Source: Megaleporinus macrocephalus
Lineage: Eukaryota > Chordata > Actinopteri > Characiformes > Anostomidae
Reading direction: 5' to 3'
NCBI GenBank assembly: GCA_021613375.1
Contig: CM038702.1
Location: 21,290,349 to 21,354,348, forward strand
Length of the DNA: 64,000 nucleotides
Part shown: in pieces, positions 49,360-61,589 of the stretch
Layout of the letters: each line of letters opens with the position of its first letter
Position numbering within the stretch: the first letter of the stretch is position 1
The notes under the pieces: generated by a model
What the model saw: the letters and a program-made list of their open reading frames with translations, nothing else
Database searches by the model: none
What the model was told of the DNA's origin: nothing
Program-made: the position numbers and the translations under genes

Positions 49360-50125
49360 CCACTTGCAAAGAAAGTCAAAGGAAAATAAAGGAAAAGACA
49401 ACTCAACACTATAAATCTAACAGGTGGAGCAGAAAGCCAGTATAAATGAAAACAGATCACATGAAGAACATTTGTAAATTAAAGGAGCAGCAAAACGTTC
49501 CTGGTGTTCTCTGGACAATAGCCTGGTCAACCCCTGAGACCAGACCTTAATCTCAATATATGCGTTTTGAATCACTTGGATTGTTAGGGTTGTAAACTTG
49601 ATTGAGAGGACTGTTTTTTAAAGAAAGTATTCTAAAGAAAGGAGGTGTTCATTAAATAATGATATAGAGTGCTGGCCCTAGCATTAGGACATCATCATTA
49701 AGTCGAGTGAAGCTGCGTTAGCAGTTGCACTGAGAGGGGGGAGAAGGAGGGTCTTATTATTATAACATCATGAATTGATCCCAGGTAATTCCACAGCTGC
49801 TTTTGGCTGGATTAAAGAAAGCATAACTGATTTCACTCTCTCTGTGTGGGTACTACGAACAGCTGTGGCATTACCTGGGATTAAATTCACAATATGTATT
49901 TGTTTTGCTGTGGAAATGCTATATCACACCAGAACACAAGCAAACAAACAGTAATAAGTTAAAAGAAGTTTTCAGAAAGTAGTTGTGAGCTGGTTAAAAG
50001 AACACATGTCTGTTTCTTCGAGAACCTTTGTTTACTGGAGGCTTTTATAGAGAGATCACTTCTGATCAGAGTGACGTAGTGTGTTTTTGGTTGATTAGGC
50101 CTTTTTCAGGTGTTTATTCCTTTAA

Positions 50126-50156
<31 letters not shown>

Positions 50157-50177
50157 TGTGCCTGAAAGTGCTTCAGT

Positions 50178-50181
<4 letters not shown>

Positions 50182-50253
<72 letters not shown>
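50182..50253. repeat. (GA)n microsatellite 10 bases beyond a cpne8 donor
   Basis: Thirty-six GA units. In the cpne8 transcript this is (CU)n, beginning 10 bases after the donor of the 74-nt exon. Confidence 0.98.
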
Positions 50254-50254
<1 letters not shown>

Positions 50255-50263
50255 ACACTGTAC

Positions 50264-50337
50264 CTGCACAATGTCCCTCTCTGCGTATCTGCCTCTAGAC
50301 GAAATCCTCACTTCATCACCGTCCAACTCCACCATGG
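50264..50337 (-). CDS. cpne8: Copine-8 penultimate coding exon (74 nt)
   Basis: Encodes [20 protein letters not shown] then DIVQ, preceded by two bases that complete an alanine codon with the previous exon. This is the conserved copine segment between the vWA strand SIIIVGVG and FVPFRDY. The acceptor CAG at 50340-50338 is the end of a (TG)n run in the sense strand, with no usual polypyrimidine tract. The donor is CAG/GTACAG. Skipping the 74-nt exon would shift the frame. The in-exon ATG is not a start codon. Confidence 0.93.
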
Positions 50338-50340
50338 CTG

Positions 50341-50376
<36 letters not shown>

Positions 50377-50391
50377 TACACACACACAAAC
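50338..50391. repeat. Interrupted (CA)n serving as cpne8 acceptor tract
   Basis: CACACACA with AAAC and ATAC interruptions. It reads as (TG)n in the sense strand and runs directly into the acceptor AG of the 74-nt exon. Confidence 0.95.
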
Positions 50392-50417
50392 AAGTCAGAT
50401 AACTAACATAAACTGTG

Positions 50418-50953
50418 TGAGAAAAAGAAACAGGGGCAGGGAATAGAGAGAGCATGGGAGAGAAATAAAAAGAGAAAGAGATTATGGTATTAGAGATAAA
50501 GACAGTTTAGTAGAAAAAAGTGAGTGTGGTATAGAGAGAAAGAGAGAGAGCAAAGTACAAAGAGAACAAGAGAGAAAGAAAGCATGGTACAGAGAAAGAG
50601 AGAGCATGTTACAGAGAGAGAGAGATTGAGAGAACATAGTATAGAGAGAGAGCTAGAGAGCATGGTGTAGGAAGAGAGAGAGAAAATATGGTACAGAGAG
50701 AGAGAGAGAGCAAGCGAGAGAGTATAGTACAGAGAAAAAGAGCGAGAAAGTATGGTATAGAGAGACAGCAAGACAGTATGGTATAGAGAGAGAGAGTATG
50801 GTATAGAGGAAGAGAGCGTGAGAGAGTATGGTATAGAGAGAGAGAGTATGGTATAGAGAGAGAGAGTATGGTATAGAGCGAGAGAGCGAGAGAGAGTATG
50901 GTATAGAGAGACAGAGAGAGGGTATGGTATAGAGAGACAGCGAGAGAGTATGG

Positions 50954-50996
<43 letters not shown>

Positions 50997-51481
50997 TATG
51001 GTATAGAGAGAGAGAGTATGGTATAGAGAGAGAGAGCGAGAGAGAGTATGGTATAGAGAGACAGAGAGAGGGTATGGTATAGAGGGAGAGAGTATGGTAT
51101 AGAGGAAGAGAGCGTGAGAGAGTATGGTATAGAGAGAGAGAGAGAGTATGGTATAGAGAGAGAGAGTATGGTATAGAGGAAGAGAGCGTGAGAGAGTATG
51201 GTATAGAGAGAGAGAGTATGGTATAGAGAGAGAGAGTATGGTATAGAGGAAGAGAGCGTGAGAGAGTATGGTATAGAGAGAGAGAGTATGGTATAGAGAG
51301 AGAGAGTATGGTATAGAGGAAGAAAGCGTGAGAGAGTATGGTATAGAGAGAGAGAGTATGGTATAGAGAGAGAGAGTATGGTATAGAGGAAGAGAGCGTG
51401 AGAGAGTATGGTATAGAGAGAGAGAGTATGGTATAGAGAGAGAGAGTATGGTATAGAGGAAGAGAGCGTGAGAGAGTATGG

Positions 51482-51548
<67 letters not shown>

Positions 51549-51887
51549 AGTATGGTATAGAGAGAGAGAGTATGGTATAGAGAGAGAGAGTGAGAGAGAG
51601 TATGGTATAGAGAGACAGAGAGAGGGTATGGTATAGAGAGACAGCGAGAGAGTATGTCATAGAGAGAGAGAGAGTTTGGTATAGAGAGAGAGAGCGAGAG
51701 AGAGTATGGTATAGAGGGAGAGAGTATGGTATAGAGAGAGAGAGTATGGTATAGAGAGAGAGAGCGAGAGAGAGTATGGTATAGAGAGACAGAGAGAGGG
51801 TATGGTATAGAGAGACAGCGAGAGAGTATGGTATAGAGAGAGAGAGCGAGAGAGAGTATGGTATAGAGAGACAGCGAGAGAGTATGG

Positions 51888-51926
<39 letters not shown>

Positions 51927-52361
51927 TATGGTATATAGAGAGAGAGAGAGAGAAAGAGTATGGTATAGAGAGAGAGAGTATGGTATAGAGGAAGAGAGCG
52001 TGAGAGAGTATGGTATAGAGAGAGAGAGTATGGTATAGAGAGAGAGAGTATGGTATAGAGGAAGAGAGCGTGAGAGAGTATGGTATAGAGAGAGAGAGTA
52101 TGGTATAGAGAGAGAGAGTTTGGTATAGAGGAAGAGAGCGTGAGAGAGTATGGTATAGAGAGAGAGAGTATGGTATAGAGGAAGAGAGCGTGAGAGAGTA
52201 TGGTATAGAGAGAGAGAGTATGGTATAGAGAGAGAGAGTATGGTATAGAGAGAGAGTATGGTATAGAGGAAGAGAGCGAGAGAGAGTATGGTATAGAGAG
52301 AGAGAGTATGGTATAGAGAGAGAGAGTATGGTATAGAGGAAGAGAGCGTGAGAGAGTATGG

Positions 52362-52422
<61 letters not shown>

Positions 52423-52785
52423 AGTATGGTATAGAGAGAGAGAGTATGGTATAGAGAGAGAGAGTGAGAGAGAGTATGGTATAGAGAGACAGAGAGAGGG
52501 TATGGTATAGAGAGACAGCGAGAGAGTATGTCATAGAGAGAGAGAGTTTGGTATAGAGAGAGAGAGCGAGAGAGAGTATGGTATAGAGGGAGAGAGTATG
52601 GTATAGAGAGAGAGAGTATGGTATAGAGAGAGAGAGCGAGAGAGAGTATGGTATAGAGAGACAGAGAGAGGGTATGGTATAGAGAGACAGCGAGAGAGTA
52701 TGGTATAGAGAGAGAGAGCGAGAGAGAGTATGGTATAGAGAGACAGAGAGAGGGTATGGTATAGAGAGACAGCGAGAGAGTATGG

Positions 52786-52822
<37 letters not shown>

Positions 52823-52999
52823 TATGGTATAGAGAGAGAGAGAGTATGATATAGAGAGAGTGAGAGCATGGTATAAGGAAAGAAAGCAACAGGGCATGAG
52901 GCAGAGAGAGAGAGGGACAGGGATACAGAGAAAGAGAGTAAGAGAGCGAGAGAGAGTGGTGCAGAGAGAGAGAGAGTAAGAGAGAGCAAGAGAGAATGG

Positions 53000-53050
<51 letters not shown>

Positions 53051-53094
53051 TATGAGAGAACAAGATATAGAGAAAAAGAGAAAGAGAGAAAGGA
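50418..53094. repeat. 2.7-kb purine-rich satellite in a cpne8 intron
   Basis: The core unit is TATGGTATAGAGAGAGAGAG (20 bp), with a 30-bp variant containing AGGAAGAGAGCGTGAGAGAG, plus pure GA blocks at about 50960-50993, 51487-51543, 51892-51920, 52370-52417, 52792-52816 and 53001-53046. Two higher-order levels are visible: a 70-bp trimer and an 874-bp block (see findings). On the minus strand the sequence has no stop codon over long distances in any frame, producing a 762-codon frame (52897-50609) and others of 190-468 codons composed of SLSLYTIL/SIPYSLSL-type repeats. All of it is intronic to cpne8, so coding is very unlikely. Confidence 0.95.
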
Positions 53095-53217
53095 CCCGTG
53101 CATGTATGAGTGAATGTATGTTAGTTGTTTATGTTGACGTCTCTCTTTCTGTCAGCGTGTGAGGACAGTTGGGGGATGCAGTTTATGTCAGTGTGTTGTG
53201 TGTAATCTATGCTGGAC

Positions 53218-53222
<5 letters not shown>

Positions 53223-53248
<26 letters not shown>

Positions 53249-53370
53249 CCGCTCTGTCACAGTACATAGACCCCCCATCTCCACACACACACTCTGTTCA
53301 CACACAGACAAATTTATACAGCAGATCACACTGAGCACCACAATAGCACAGCAACCGCTCACAGATTTAC

Positions 53371-53428
<58 letters not shown>
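53223..53428. repeat. Two (GA)n tracts (53223-53248 and 53375-53428)
   Basis: Both are pure GA runs in the same cpne8 intron as the large array and separated by about 125 bp containing short CA runs. Confidence 0.95.
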
Positions 53429-53830
53429 GAAATAATAAAAATAATAAATGAGGGATAAAAATGCACTGACATAATCAGAGGATAGGGATGTACCGATTAT
53501 AGAACATTATAAACAATGAGAGATTATTATATCATTCAATTATTACTATACAATTAATTAACTATAACGTATTTGATGCATAACTACATATTTAGTAAAT
53601 ACATGCAAGGATGAGTTTTTTTTTGCCTCTGCTTTTCAGAGGTATGCATTACCATGCTGTACATGATCCACACTGGGGGTATTTTCCCACATATTTTCAT
53701 ACGTTTAAAAAAGAAATAAGCAGGATTAAGATGCGGTGTGAAAATATTGAGAGAAGATGAAGGATTTAAGTAAATTTGAACAATTTTAAAACACAAAACT
53801 GGCGAAAAACATTAACAAAAGCTATCCTAC

Positions 53831-53888
53831 CATCAAATTCAGCCGGTCCAACGCCAACAATGATGATTGACATGGGAAGACAGGAAGC
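53831..53888 (-). CDS. cpne8: Copine-8 internal exon (58 nt)
   Basis: Encodes ASCLPMSIIIVGVGPAEFD plus the first base of the next codon. The acceptor is TACTCAAG (53889 onward) and the donor GATG/GTAGGA at 53830. The SIIIVGVG strand with the following GPAEFD is the copine-specific vWA core. It joins in frame with both neighbours (phase 0 in, phase 1 out; the split codon becomes alanine). It is too short to show as an open frame on its own and was found by motif. Confidence 0.93.
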
Positions 53889-55559
53889 CTTGAGTAAAAA
53901 CAAAGAGAAAAAGTTGATGCATCAAAACACAAACTGTTTAAAAGACACATTATTCTTTCATTGGTTTTCTGGGTGAAAATATGTTAGGAGCAAAAATCTA
54001 AGGAAAGCTAATAAAACATACCAATAACACACAGCTGCATGCAAAAGTTTTGGCACCCTGGTTAAAAGCAATGCTACCTACAGAAAAACCTTTAAAACGG
54101 CAACTTTTTACAAAAATAGAGGTACTGTATTAAACTCAGTAGAGGATGTATTACTTAGTATTTTACTTCTAGCTGTATGTTGTTGGTAGGTATTATTAGC
54201 TTCCCTCCAGTGCTTAATTTGTAAAACATCAGGTAATGGAACACTAATAGTGGGGTGATCCAGCAAGTGGCACTGATGGAAAAGGTCCTGGAACGCATAG
54301 ACACAACAGTGCTTTAAGTGTCCATCTAACATAGTAGCAATCTATGCAATACAATAATCCCAGCTTTAATGACTGCAGTATAGAGCTGCAACCATAAAAT
54401 CTCAAAGATGCCACTGGATGAATAGTTTTTGGTGTCCTACAAAAAAAAGACATCAAAGAGGTGGTGGATCCACATAAATAAGTCCTGGAACGCAGGTGCC
54501 TGGAATATGAGATTGTTCCAGCAAGATCCAGCACAAATTAAGCACTGCTTCCCTCCCATTTTTGCCCCAACCTAACTTGCAACACATTAAGTATGGATCA
54601 AAAAAGTGAACCATGCGAACCACAGATTTAAATACATACCTGTCTTACACTCTCAAAACAGACATGCAGACAACAACACACTGATCCTTTTTTCACCTGA
54701 TCATTTCCTGTGACATGTATCTGGATTGAAATGTGATAAATTTACACTTGCAGTTCATATACAACAGCTAGTTTATGATGCTGTTTCCTGTTTTTACTGT
54801 CCTGTTCTACAGGTATTTTACGTTTTGTCCTATAGGTTAAATGTCAATAAACAGAAATTGTGCATTACAATTTGCAGACAAATGCCTTATGTAAGTGTGT
54901 ACTCTGTAGAGGATGTGATATTTCCAATTTAAAAAACCCAAAACTATAACCTAACAACGGTGTTCAGACTTTTGCTGACATTATACCATTAAGAGGTTTA
55001 GGCCACACGAATCAGAACGAAAACTGGAGGCTTGTGAAACTGTATAGGTGTACACTGGCCCTGCTGCATTAGTGGAACATCTCACTGGCCCTGAGTGTGA
55101 CAGGTCATCCATATGGATGAGGCTGGGCTGCCCGGGCAGTCTGGAAGTCTCTGTGGATCTGGCATGAAAAAGTAATGGGGACTCCTCAAAGAGCAATTTC
55201 TGTGACACTTTTTAAATGACAGTCATTGGCAGAGGTGAGAAAGAGACAGCCAGTGAGAGACAGTGTGAAAGAGAGAGACAGAGGGTGTGTGTATATGTAC
55301 GCGTCATTAGGAGTGATTGATCTGAGCAGAGTGGTGCTGCACAGTCAGTCTATCAATCCTTATTCTCTCTTAAAGAGGAAAACTTTTCCCTTTTCATAAA
55401 GCTCAATCTCTTCTGTTAACAAAGATGGGTGGTCTTACATTCAGTGTCTGAATTAGGGCTGCATGATATTGATAAAATACTAATGTATAGTGAATATATT
55501 GTAACAAATTGTGATACATGCCAGAATAAGAAAAGGTATTTTGTAAATCAAGGAACCTT

Positions 55560-56630
55560 CAGTGTATACAGATCAGCTATATCATTAAAACCACCTCCTT
55601 GTATCTACACACATTGTCTGTTTCATCAGCTCCACTTACCAAATAGGAGCACTTTGTAGATCAACAATTACAGACTGTAGTCCATCGGAAATCGCTGCAT
55701 ACATTGTTTAGCCCCACAGGACCCCCACAGGACCAGCACAGAGCAGATATTATTTGTGTGGTGGATCATTCTCAGTGTGTTAGTGTGTGTTATGCTGGTA
55801 TAAGTGGATCAGACCCAGCAGTGCTGTTGGAGTGTTTAAACATCTCAGTGTCTCTGCTGGACCGGGAATAGACCACCAACCAGCAACATCCAGCCAACAG
55901 TGTGCTGTGGGCAGCATCCTGTGCCCACTGATGAAGGACTACAGGATGACCAACACAAACTGTGCAGCAAGAGATGAGCTGTCATCTCTAACTTTCCAGC
56001 AAGGTAGGGGTGTCTATTAGAGTGGACAGTGAGTGGACACAGTGTTTAAAAACTCCAGCAGCACTGCTATGTCTGATCCACTCATACCAGCACAAAACAC
56101 ACTAACATACCATTACAACCATGTTATTGTCACAGCAGTGCCGAGAATGACCTACTACCCAAACAATCTGCTCTGTGGTGGTACTTTGGGGGTACTGACC
56201 ATTAAAGAACAGGGTAAAACTACAGTGACACTGACATGATGGTGGTGTGTTAGTGTGCGTTGTGCTGTTATGAGTGGATCAGACACAGCAGTGCTGCTGG
56301 AGTTTTTAACACCCTCAGTGTCACAGCTGGACTGAGAATAATCCACCAACCAAAACTGTCCATGGTGACAGCGTCCAGTGGGCAGCATCCTGTGACCACT
56401 GAAGAAGGACTACAGGATGACCTACACGAACCGTGCAGCAACAGATGAGCTGTCATCTCTGACTTTACATTTACAAGGTGGACCTACAGAGTAGAAGTTT
56501 CCAACAGTGAGTAGACACACTGCTCCGTCTGATCCACTTGTACCAGCACATCACACGCTAACAAACAACCATGTCTTAGCCCCCGTCTTAGCCAAAACAC
56601 AATTCAGAGTGGGCTTTTAAATGAGCAGAT
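55560..56630. mobile_element. Otophysan-type MITE with two tandem palindromic modules
   Basis: It starts near CAGATCAGCTATATCATTAA followed by AACCACCTCC, a familiar end of a repeat abundant in otophysan fish. Module one (55777-56107) runs from GTTAGTGTGTGTTATGCTGG to its inverted end CCAGCACAAAACACACTAAC. Module two (56247-56573) repeats the layout, from GTTAGTGTGCGTTGTGCT to AGCACATCACACGCTAAC. Shared inner words include GTGGATCAGAC, CAGCAGTGCTG, GGGCAGCATCCTGTG and GATGAGCTGTCATCTCT. Frames of 60-77 codons here are not genes. Confidence 0.8.
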
Positions 56631-57168
56631 TAGGTAGATCAGGTTTGTAGAGAGCAAAGTAAACACTAATATGTGCAGGGCAGCGGGTCCTCCAGGACCA
56701 GGGACCAGGGGAACCACTGTTCTAAATAAGACTCTACTAGTGTACCTTGAGCTTTGTGAAAGTTTTGGGAAACAAAATCCAGGCCATGTTTCAAACTATT
56801 TTAGCCAGACGTCAGCCTGTATCACTGCCCTGTCTGGTCTAACAAGGAGATGCAATACAGAGTAATATTTAAAGTACGTTCTTGCAAGACTGACAGAAAG
56901 AATTGCAAAAAGTTGTACATACAATATCTCACAGTCCTACAATAAGGGCTGCTATGTATTCTCAACATTGCACTGAAATACCTTGTATAGGAGTTGGTTT
57001 AGCCTATTTCTAGTAATTGTTCATTATTTTAACCCTCATAATTTGCAGAAGTTGTCATCATCAGCCATAATCAATACAACTGCATGTACTCTCGGTCAAA
57101 TGACACGTTTTGCTGATTTTAGAAGTAAGAATATGCTGACATATCCTGCAAAGAGCACACTCTTCTGC

Positions 57169-57267
57169 ACTACACTACACTACACTATACTATACTATAC
57201 TATACTATACTATACTATACTATACTATACTATACTACACTACACTACACTATACTATACTATACTT
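57169..57267. repeat. (ACTAT)n/(ACTAC)n pentanucleotide microsatellite
   Basis: About 20 units of CTATA/CTACA. Blocks of ACTAC at both flanks enclose an ACTAT core, followed by another short ACTAT block. Confidence 0.96.
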
Positions 57268-57274
57268 TATACCC

Positions 57275-57700
57275 AGTACAGTCAGATTATTAGGATCACC
57301 ATCTACTATCCAGAGTAACAGCTAGACGGGCTGGGAGACTCGATAAGGTCCTGGTAGGTTGTCACAGGTACCTGAAGCCACAGACGCTCAGTAGGGTTCA
57401 AGTTTGAGAAATTGGGGGGACAGGGTAGCACTTGGAAGTCCTGGTCATGATCTTCCAACCATGGCGAACATTTCTAGCCGTGTGCTGGAAGATCCCACCC
57501 GTCCCAGGGAAGAAAATCAGCATGTGTGGGTGTATGTGATTAAAAAGAATGGATTTATACACAAATTGACTGAGAGTGCCTTCCACATGGTTGAGTGGAC
57601 CCAAAGAATGCCACGAAAACATTCTCAAGACCATGATGCTGCCAGCTATGCACTGCTGCCATTGAAATTTGGAAGTGGTCACAGTAACGTAAACTGATTG
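57275..57700. mobile_element. Possible DNA-transposon relic
   Basis: CAGTCAGATTATTAGGATCA at the left and overlapping frames on both strands (97 and 114 codons) suggest a decayed element, but I recognise no transposase motif or terminal repeats. Confidence 0.3.
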
Positions 57701-58207
57701 TGTACATTCCGATATTCTGAACACGATGTATAAACTGTTCAAACATTTGCATACAACTGTTCATGCTATCCTTTCACTTAATGCCCACAGAAATAGTCAG
57801 AGCAATTATGTAAACAGAGTCAATCCTAAAGATTTTATTTATACCACATTTGTGTTTATAAGCAGAAGACAAGATATTTTATTCCATTTATTATTAGATT
57901 ACTGTATTTAATGTTGTTGGGTGGGGTTTATGCATTACATGGTTGCCATTTTCAGACAAAATGTGTCAAATCAAACCTTTTGATATATAATATAAATGTA
58001 TGTTTATTTATGTATAAACAAAATTGCGGCATTAATATGTCAATAATAACTCTTACTAAAGATACAGTGAAACTATCATTTCATGCTGCTATCTTTATTT
58101 TTTGAGCATTATTTTGGTGGTGCAAAAAATAGAGACAGCCCAATTATTACAACCCTCATATATTCTACATATAAGCAAATTAAGTAAAAAGTGATGGAGT
58201 TCTGTTA

Positions 58208-58351
<144 letters not shown>

Positions 58352-60700
58352 TCACGTCACAACCTAGCAGCACACAGTACTGGATGTACAAGAACATTTG
58401 ATTTCCAACAGTCGAAACCCACTGACTCGTTAAACACGTCTATTGGAAGTCAATGGGTTGGTGCTTTAAGTCAGTTTAATTTTTTCACCCAGATGTGACA
58501 GATGACAATTGATCAGAGGTGTCAGATAGAGATGTGACTGAGATTCCTTTCAAGGGTGGGCTAGGTTAGGGTTAGGGCTAGGCAAAAACTTTATTAGGGT
58601 TATGTTTGGGTTATTCTACCGTTGCAGTGGTAAGCATGTGGTTTGTTATACTGAACAATACCAGTAAAGCTGTAACACCACTGACTGAATGATGATGATT
58701 CTTGTGTAATATTGTTCACTGTCTCCTTAGTTTTATGTATAAAAATAGTTTTAGTGTAGTAAAGTGTGATGATATTTCAATTTTTAAAATGATGTTATGT
58801 TTTATGAGTAAAACCACTGATGTAACCACTGATGCAATATGTGATTGGCACAAAATCTATTATGTGTATCAAATCATTTTCACACAGGATAAATAATAAT
58901 ATTAATACATTTTAAGCTTAAGCCATTCTGTCATTTTTCAAGCATTTCCATGATTTACAAGATTTTATTTCAAGCATGTTCCATTTATTTAAAAAATCAC
59001 AGAACATAAAGGCTCAACTTGTGCTTTAGAACAAAAAAAGGATGATGGACAGTGATGATAAAAAATCTGATTCATCTAGTGTTGCAAAATATTCTTTGAC
59101 GTGTTGCATGCAATTACATGTTTCCACCACAGATGTCACCAAATCCCTAAATCTTACATAGTGTTGCTTTAAGAAAAGATCGAAGTATACACAGACTTCA
59201 TAGTTTCTTTCTTATTTTAAGCTAATTTGCCACTGCAATGGTAGAAAGACCCATTTACATAAGAGTCTAAGACATCTACTAAACATCAACACTGGCCCAG
59301 CACTAATAAAGTGTTAGTGAACAGATTTATTTCATTTTAAGACACGGGAGCAGACGTGGATATTTCAGTCTCTTGCGCTGGAACCAAAATGTGCCCACGT
59401 TTCGAGCGCTCAGCTCAACCCAGCAGAAGATCTTTCATTAGGAACCTAATGAAATGAATAACCCCTGAAACGCCTGCAGGTAATTACAGCCAGGGCTGCT
59501 TAGCGGGTCTGTATATTTGTCTTATTTCCTGATGGAATTTTAGCTTTCTCCGATATGATGTGTGTGTAGCCTTTCCTTTCCTTTGGCTCCCAAAGGCTCA
59601 GTGATATTTAAGAAGCAAACAGAGGGAGGCTTGTCTTTGCCAGTTCGGTAAAGGAAAGCCAGAGTCTCTCTCTATCGTCGTTACAGTTTGCGAACACACT
59701 GCTATGGGGAAGATATAGGACTGTGAAGAGCACAGGGGAAGCAAACTGCACAGTTTCTAAGCGTTAGTGCCACAGCACAGCGGTATATTATTAAACTGCG
59801 TGGGCGTGAGACATGCCACAAACGCCGAGATTAAACAGAGAGATACAGAAAGAGAGAAAGAGAGGGAGAGGGAGATGTAAGCAGCGCACACTGACAGCTC
59901 AGTCTGTGGCACTGATGTGGCACGGCATGTGTGCATGTGCCCCAAGAGCATCAGTGATAATGACTTCGAGTCCGTTAGCCGAACAGCCTTACTTGTCACC
60001 TCTCGGACACGGCGTCATTTGCCCACTCAGACGGATCGACACGGCATGACACACACAGCCGCCCTTCATTCTTCCAACCAAACTAATTAGCACATAAACC
60101 AATATGGCAGGCACATGTATAGAAAGTTCTGGTCTCCAAGATGTCATATAGAGAAAAAACAACAACACATTTGTCACTTCCAGTGAAAGAACACATTGTT
60201 TTTCTATGTGGAAAAAAGCAGTCTACTATACAGTGGTCCTATGTGTGCTGATATGATTTATATGAAGTCTGCTTGTGTTATGTGGGCTGACAGGGTAATG
60301 GACAAATTGTGTTTTCCTGGGCAGAGGCGCATGACCTTTTTTTTAAAAAAAAAAAAAAAAGAACAAAGCATTGTTTGCACAAAGAAATGACTATAGAGTG
60401 GATTCAAAGACAGTGTGACAGAGCTTTACATCAGCTTCTCTCTGTAAAGGTTCATTAATCCTCCTGGTTCTCCTATGGTATGTCTTCTCCCATGTTATTG
60501 ACATATTTCTTGCTCACTGAAACAAGTTGGGAAACTTTCAAGCCTTGCCATATCTGCACTGGCATATAGAAGAAAAATTGTCACTTTAGGACAAGAATAC
60601 GCTGAAAAGTAATTGTTGTGCATGTAGCTGCTACCCATGTGTAGTTTTTTGCCACATTTTTACATCCTAACAAACAAAAAAACTGAAATACAGAACTTAA

Positions 60701-60898
60701 TTTGATGAACTAATTATGTAAGTAACAAAGTAGTTTGATTAACTAATTATGTAAGTAACAAAGTAGTTTGATGAACTAATTATGTAAGTAACAAAGTAGT
60801 CTGATTAACTAATTATGTAAGTAACAAAGTAGTCTGATTAACTAATTATGTAAGTTACAAAGTAGTCTGATTAACTAATTATGTAAGTTACAAAGTAG
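60701..60898. repeat. 33-bp tandem repeat, six copies
   Basis: Units start at 60701, 60734, 60767, 60800, 60833 and 60866. The consensus begins TTTGATTAACTAATTATGTA and continues AGTAACAAAGTAG. The copies differ by one to three substitutions, and a TTT-to-TCT change marks the three right-hand copies, indicating recent expansion. Confidence 0.95.
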
Positions 60899-61589
60899 TT
60901 AACTCAGTCAGAAATAGATGAGCAACATAAGTGGAATGTATAGGACACGCTAACAATAACTCTATACCTCTGAAGGCTAAGCGATCATAGCTGCATGTGC
61001 ACTTCATAACAAGTTCACTCTATGTGACTTTCTTTTACATGGCATGTCTTGGAAAGGCAATTACAAAGTATAAATTACAGCTATAACTGGCACGGACCCG
61101 AGAGCACATCATTAATAAACAACGTGCATTTAACACATATGCATAAACACATTTACATAAGACACGTATGCTTATCGTGACAGTTCATCTGTGGCAGACT
61201 ATCCAGTTCATGGCAGGCTGTTCATCTTAGCTATCACATTTCAGTTGCTCAAGAAATGTTTTATATCAGTTTTAACTAAATGTGTCAGTGGGAACCAGCA
61301 AGTGTACTGGAGCTGAATTAGTTTCACCAAAGAAGGTGGAATTCCAAGAGATAGCCTAGATTGAAGCATCATAGACTGAACGTTCACACCAGTGTTATTT
61401 CACAAGGTAAATTTAATGACTATAAAAACACACCTGGCCAAGTTTAACAGCAGGTTTTGTTGTTTCATTAAAACCAGGACTACCGTTACTGAGCGAGCTC
61501 TGGGTTCACTAAACAAGCTTTACTGTCACAGTGTAGTTTATACACAGTGCAGAATCATACAGGATTACAGTTACTTTTCTAGAGAGACT

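Larger units (their letters stand above)
44903..50263 (-). other. cpne8: cpne8 last intron (5.4 kb)
   Basis: Bounded by GTACAG at 50263 and CACAG at 44903. It contains a LINE-type tail (45051-45345), a Tc1 relic (45935-46932), (GT)n, (CA)n and the 72-bp (GA)n tract next to the upstream exon. No internal exon was recognised: the flanking exons join without missing copine residues. Confidence 0.8.

Noticed and set aside
50333..50335. ATG in the 74-nt copine exon as a translation start
   Set aside because: The exon joins in frame with upstream copine exons; methionine is an internal residue of the motif MVELDGD.
50609..53103. Serine/leucine-rich proteins of 190-762 codons on the minus strand
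   Set aside because: Intronic, low complexity, open in all three frames; explained by absence of stop codons in the repeat.
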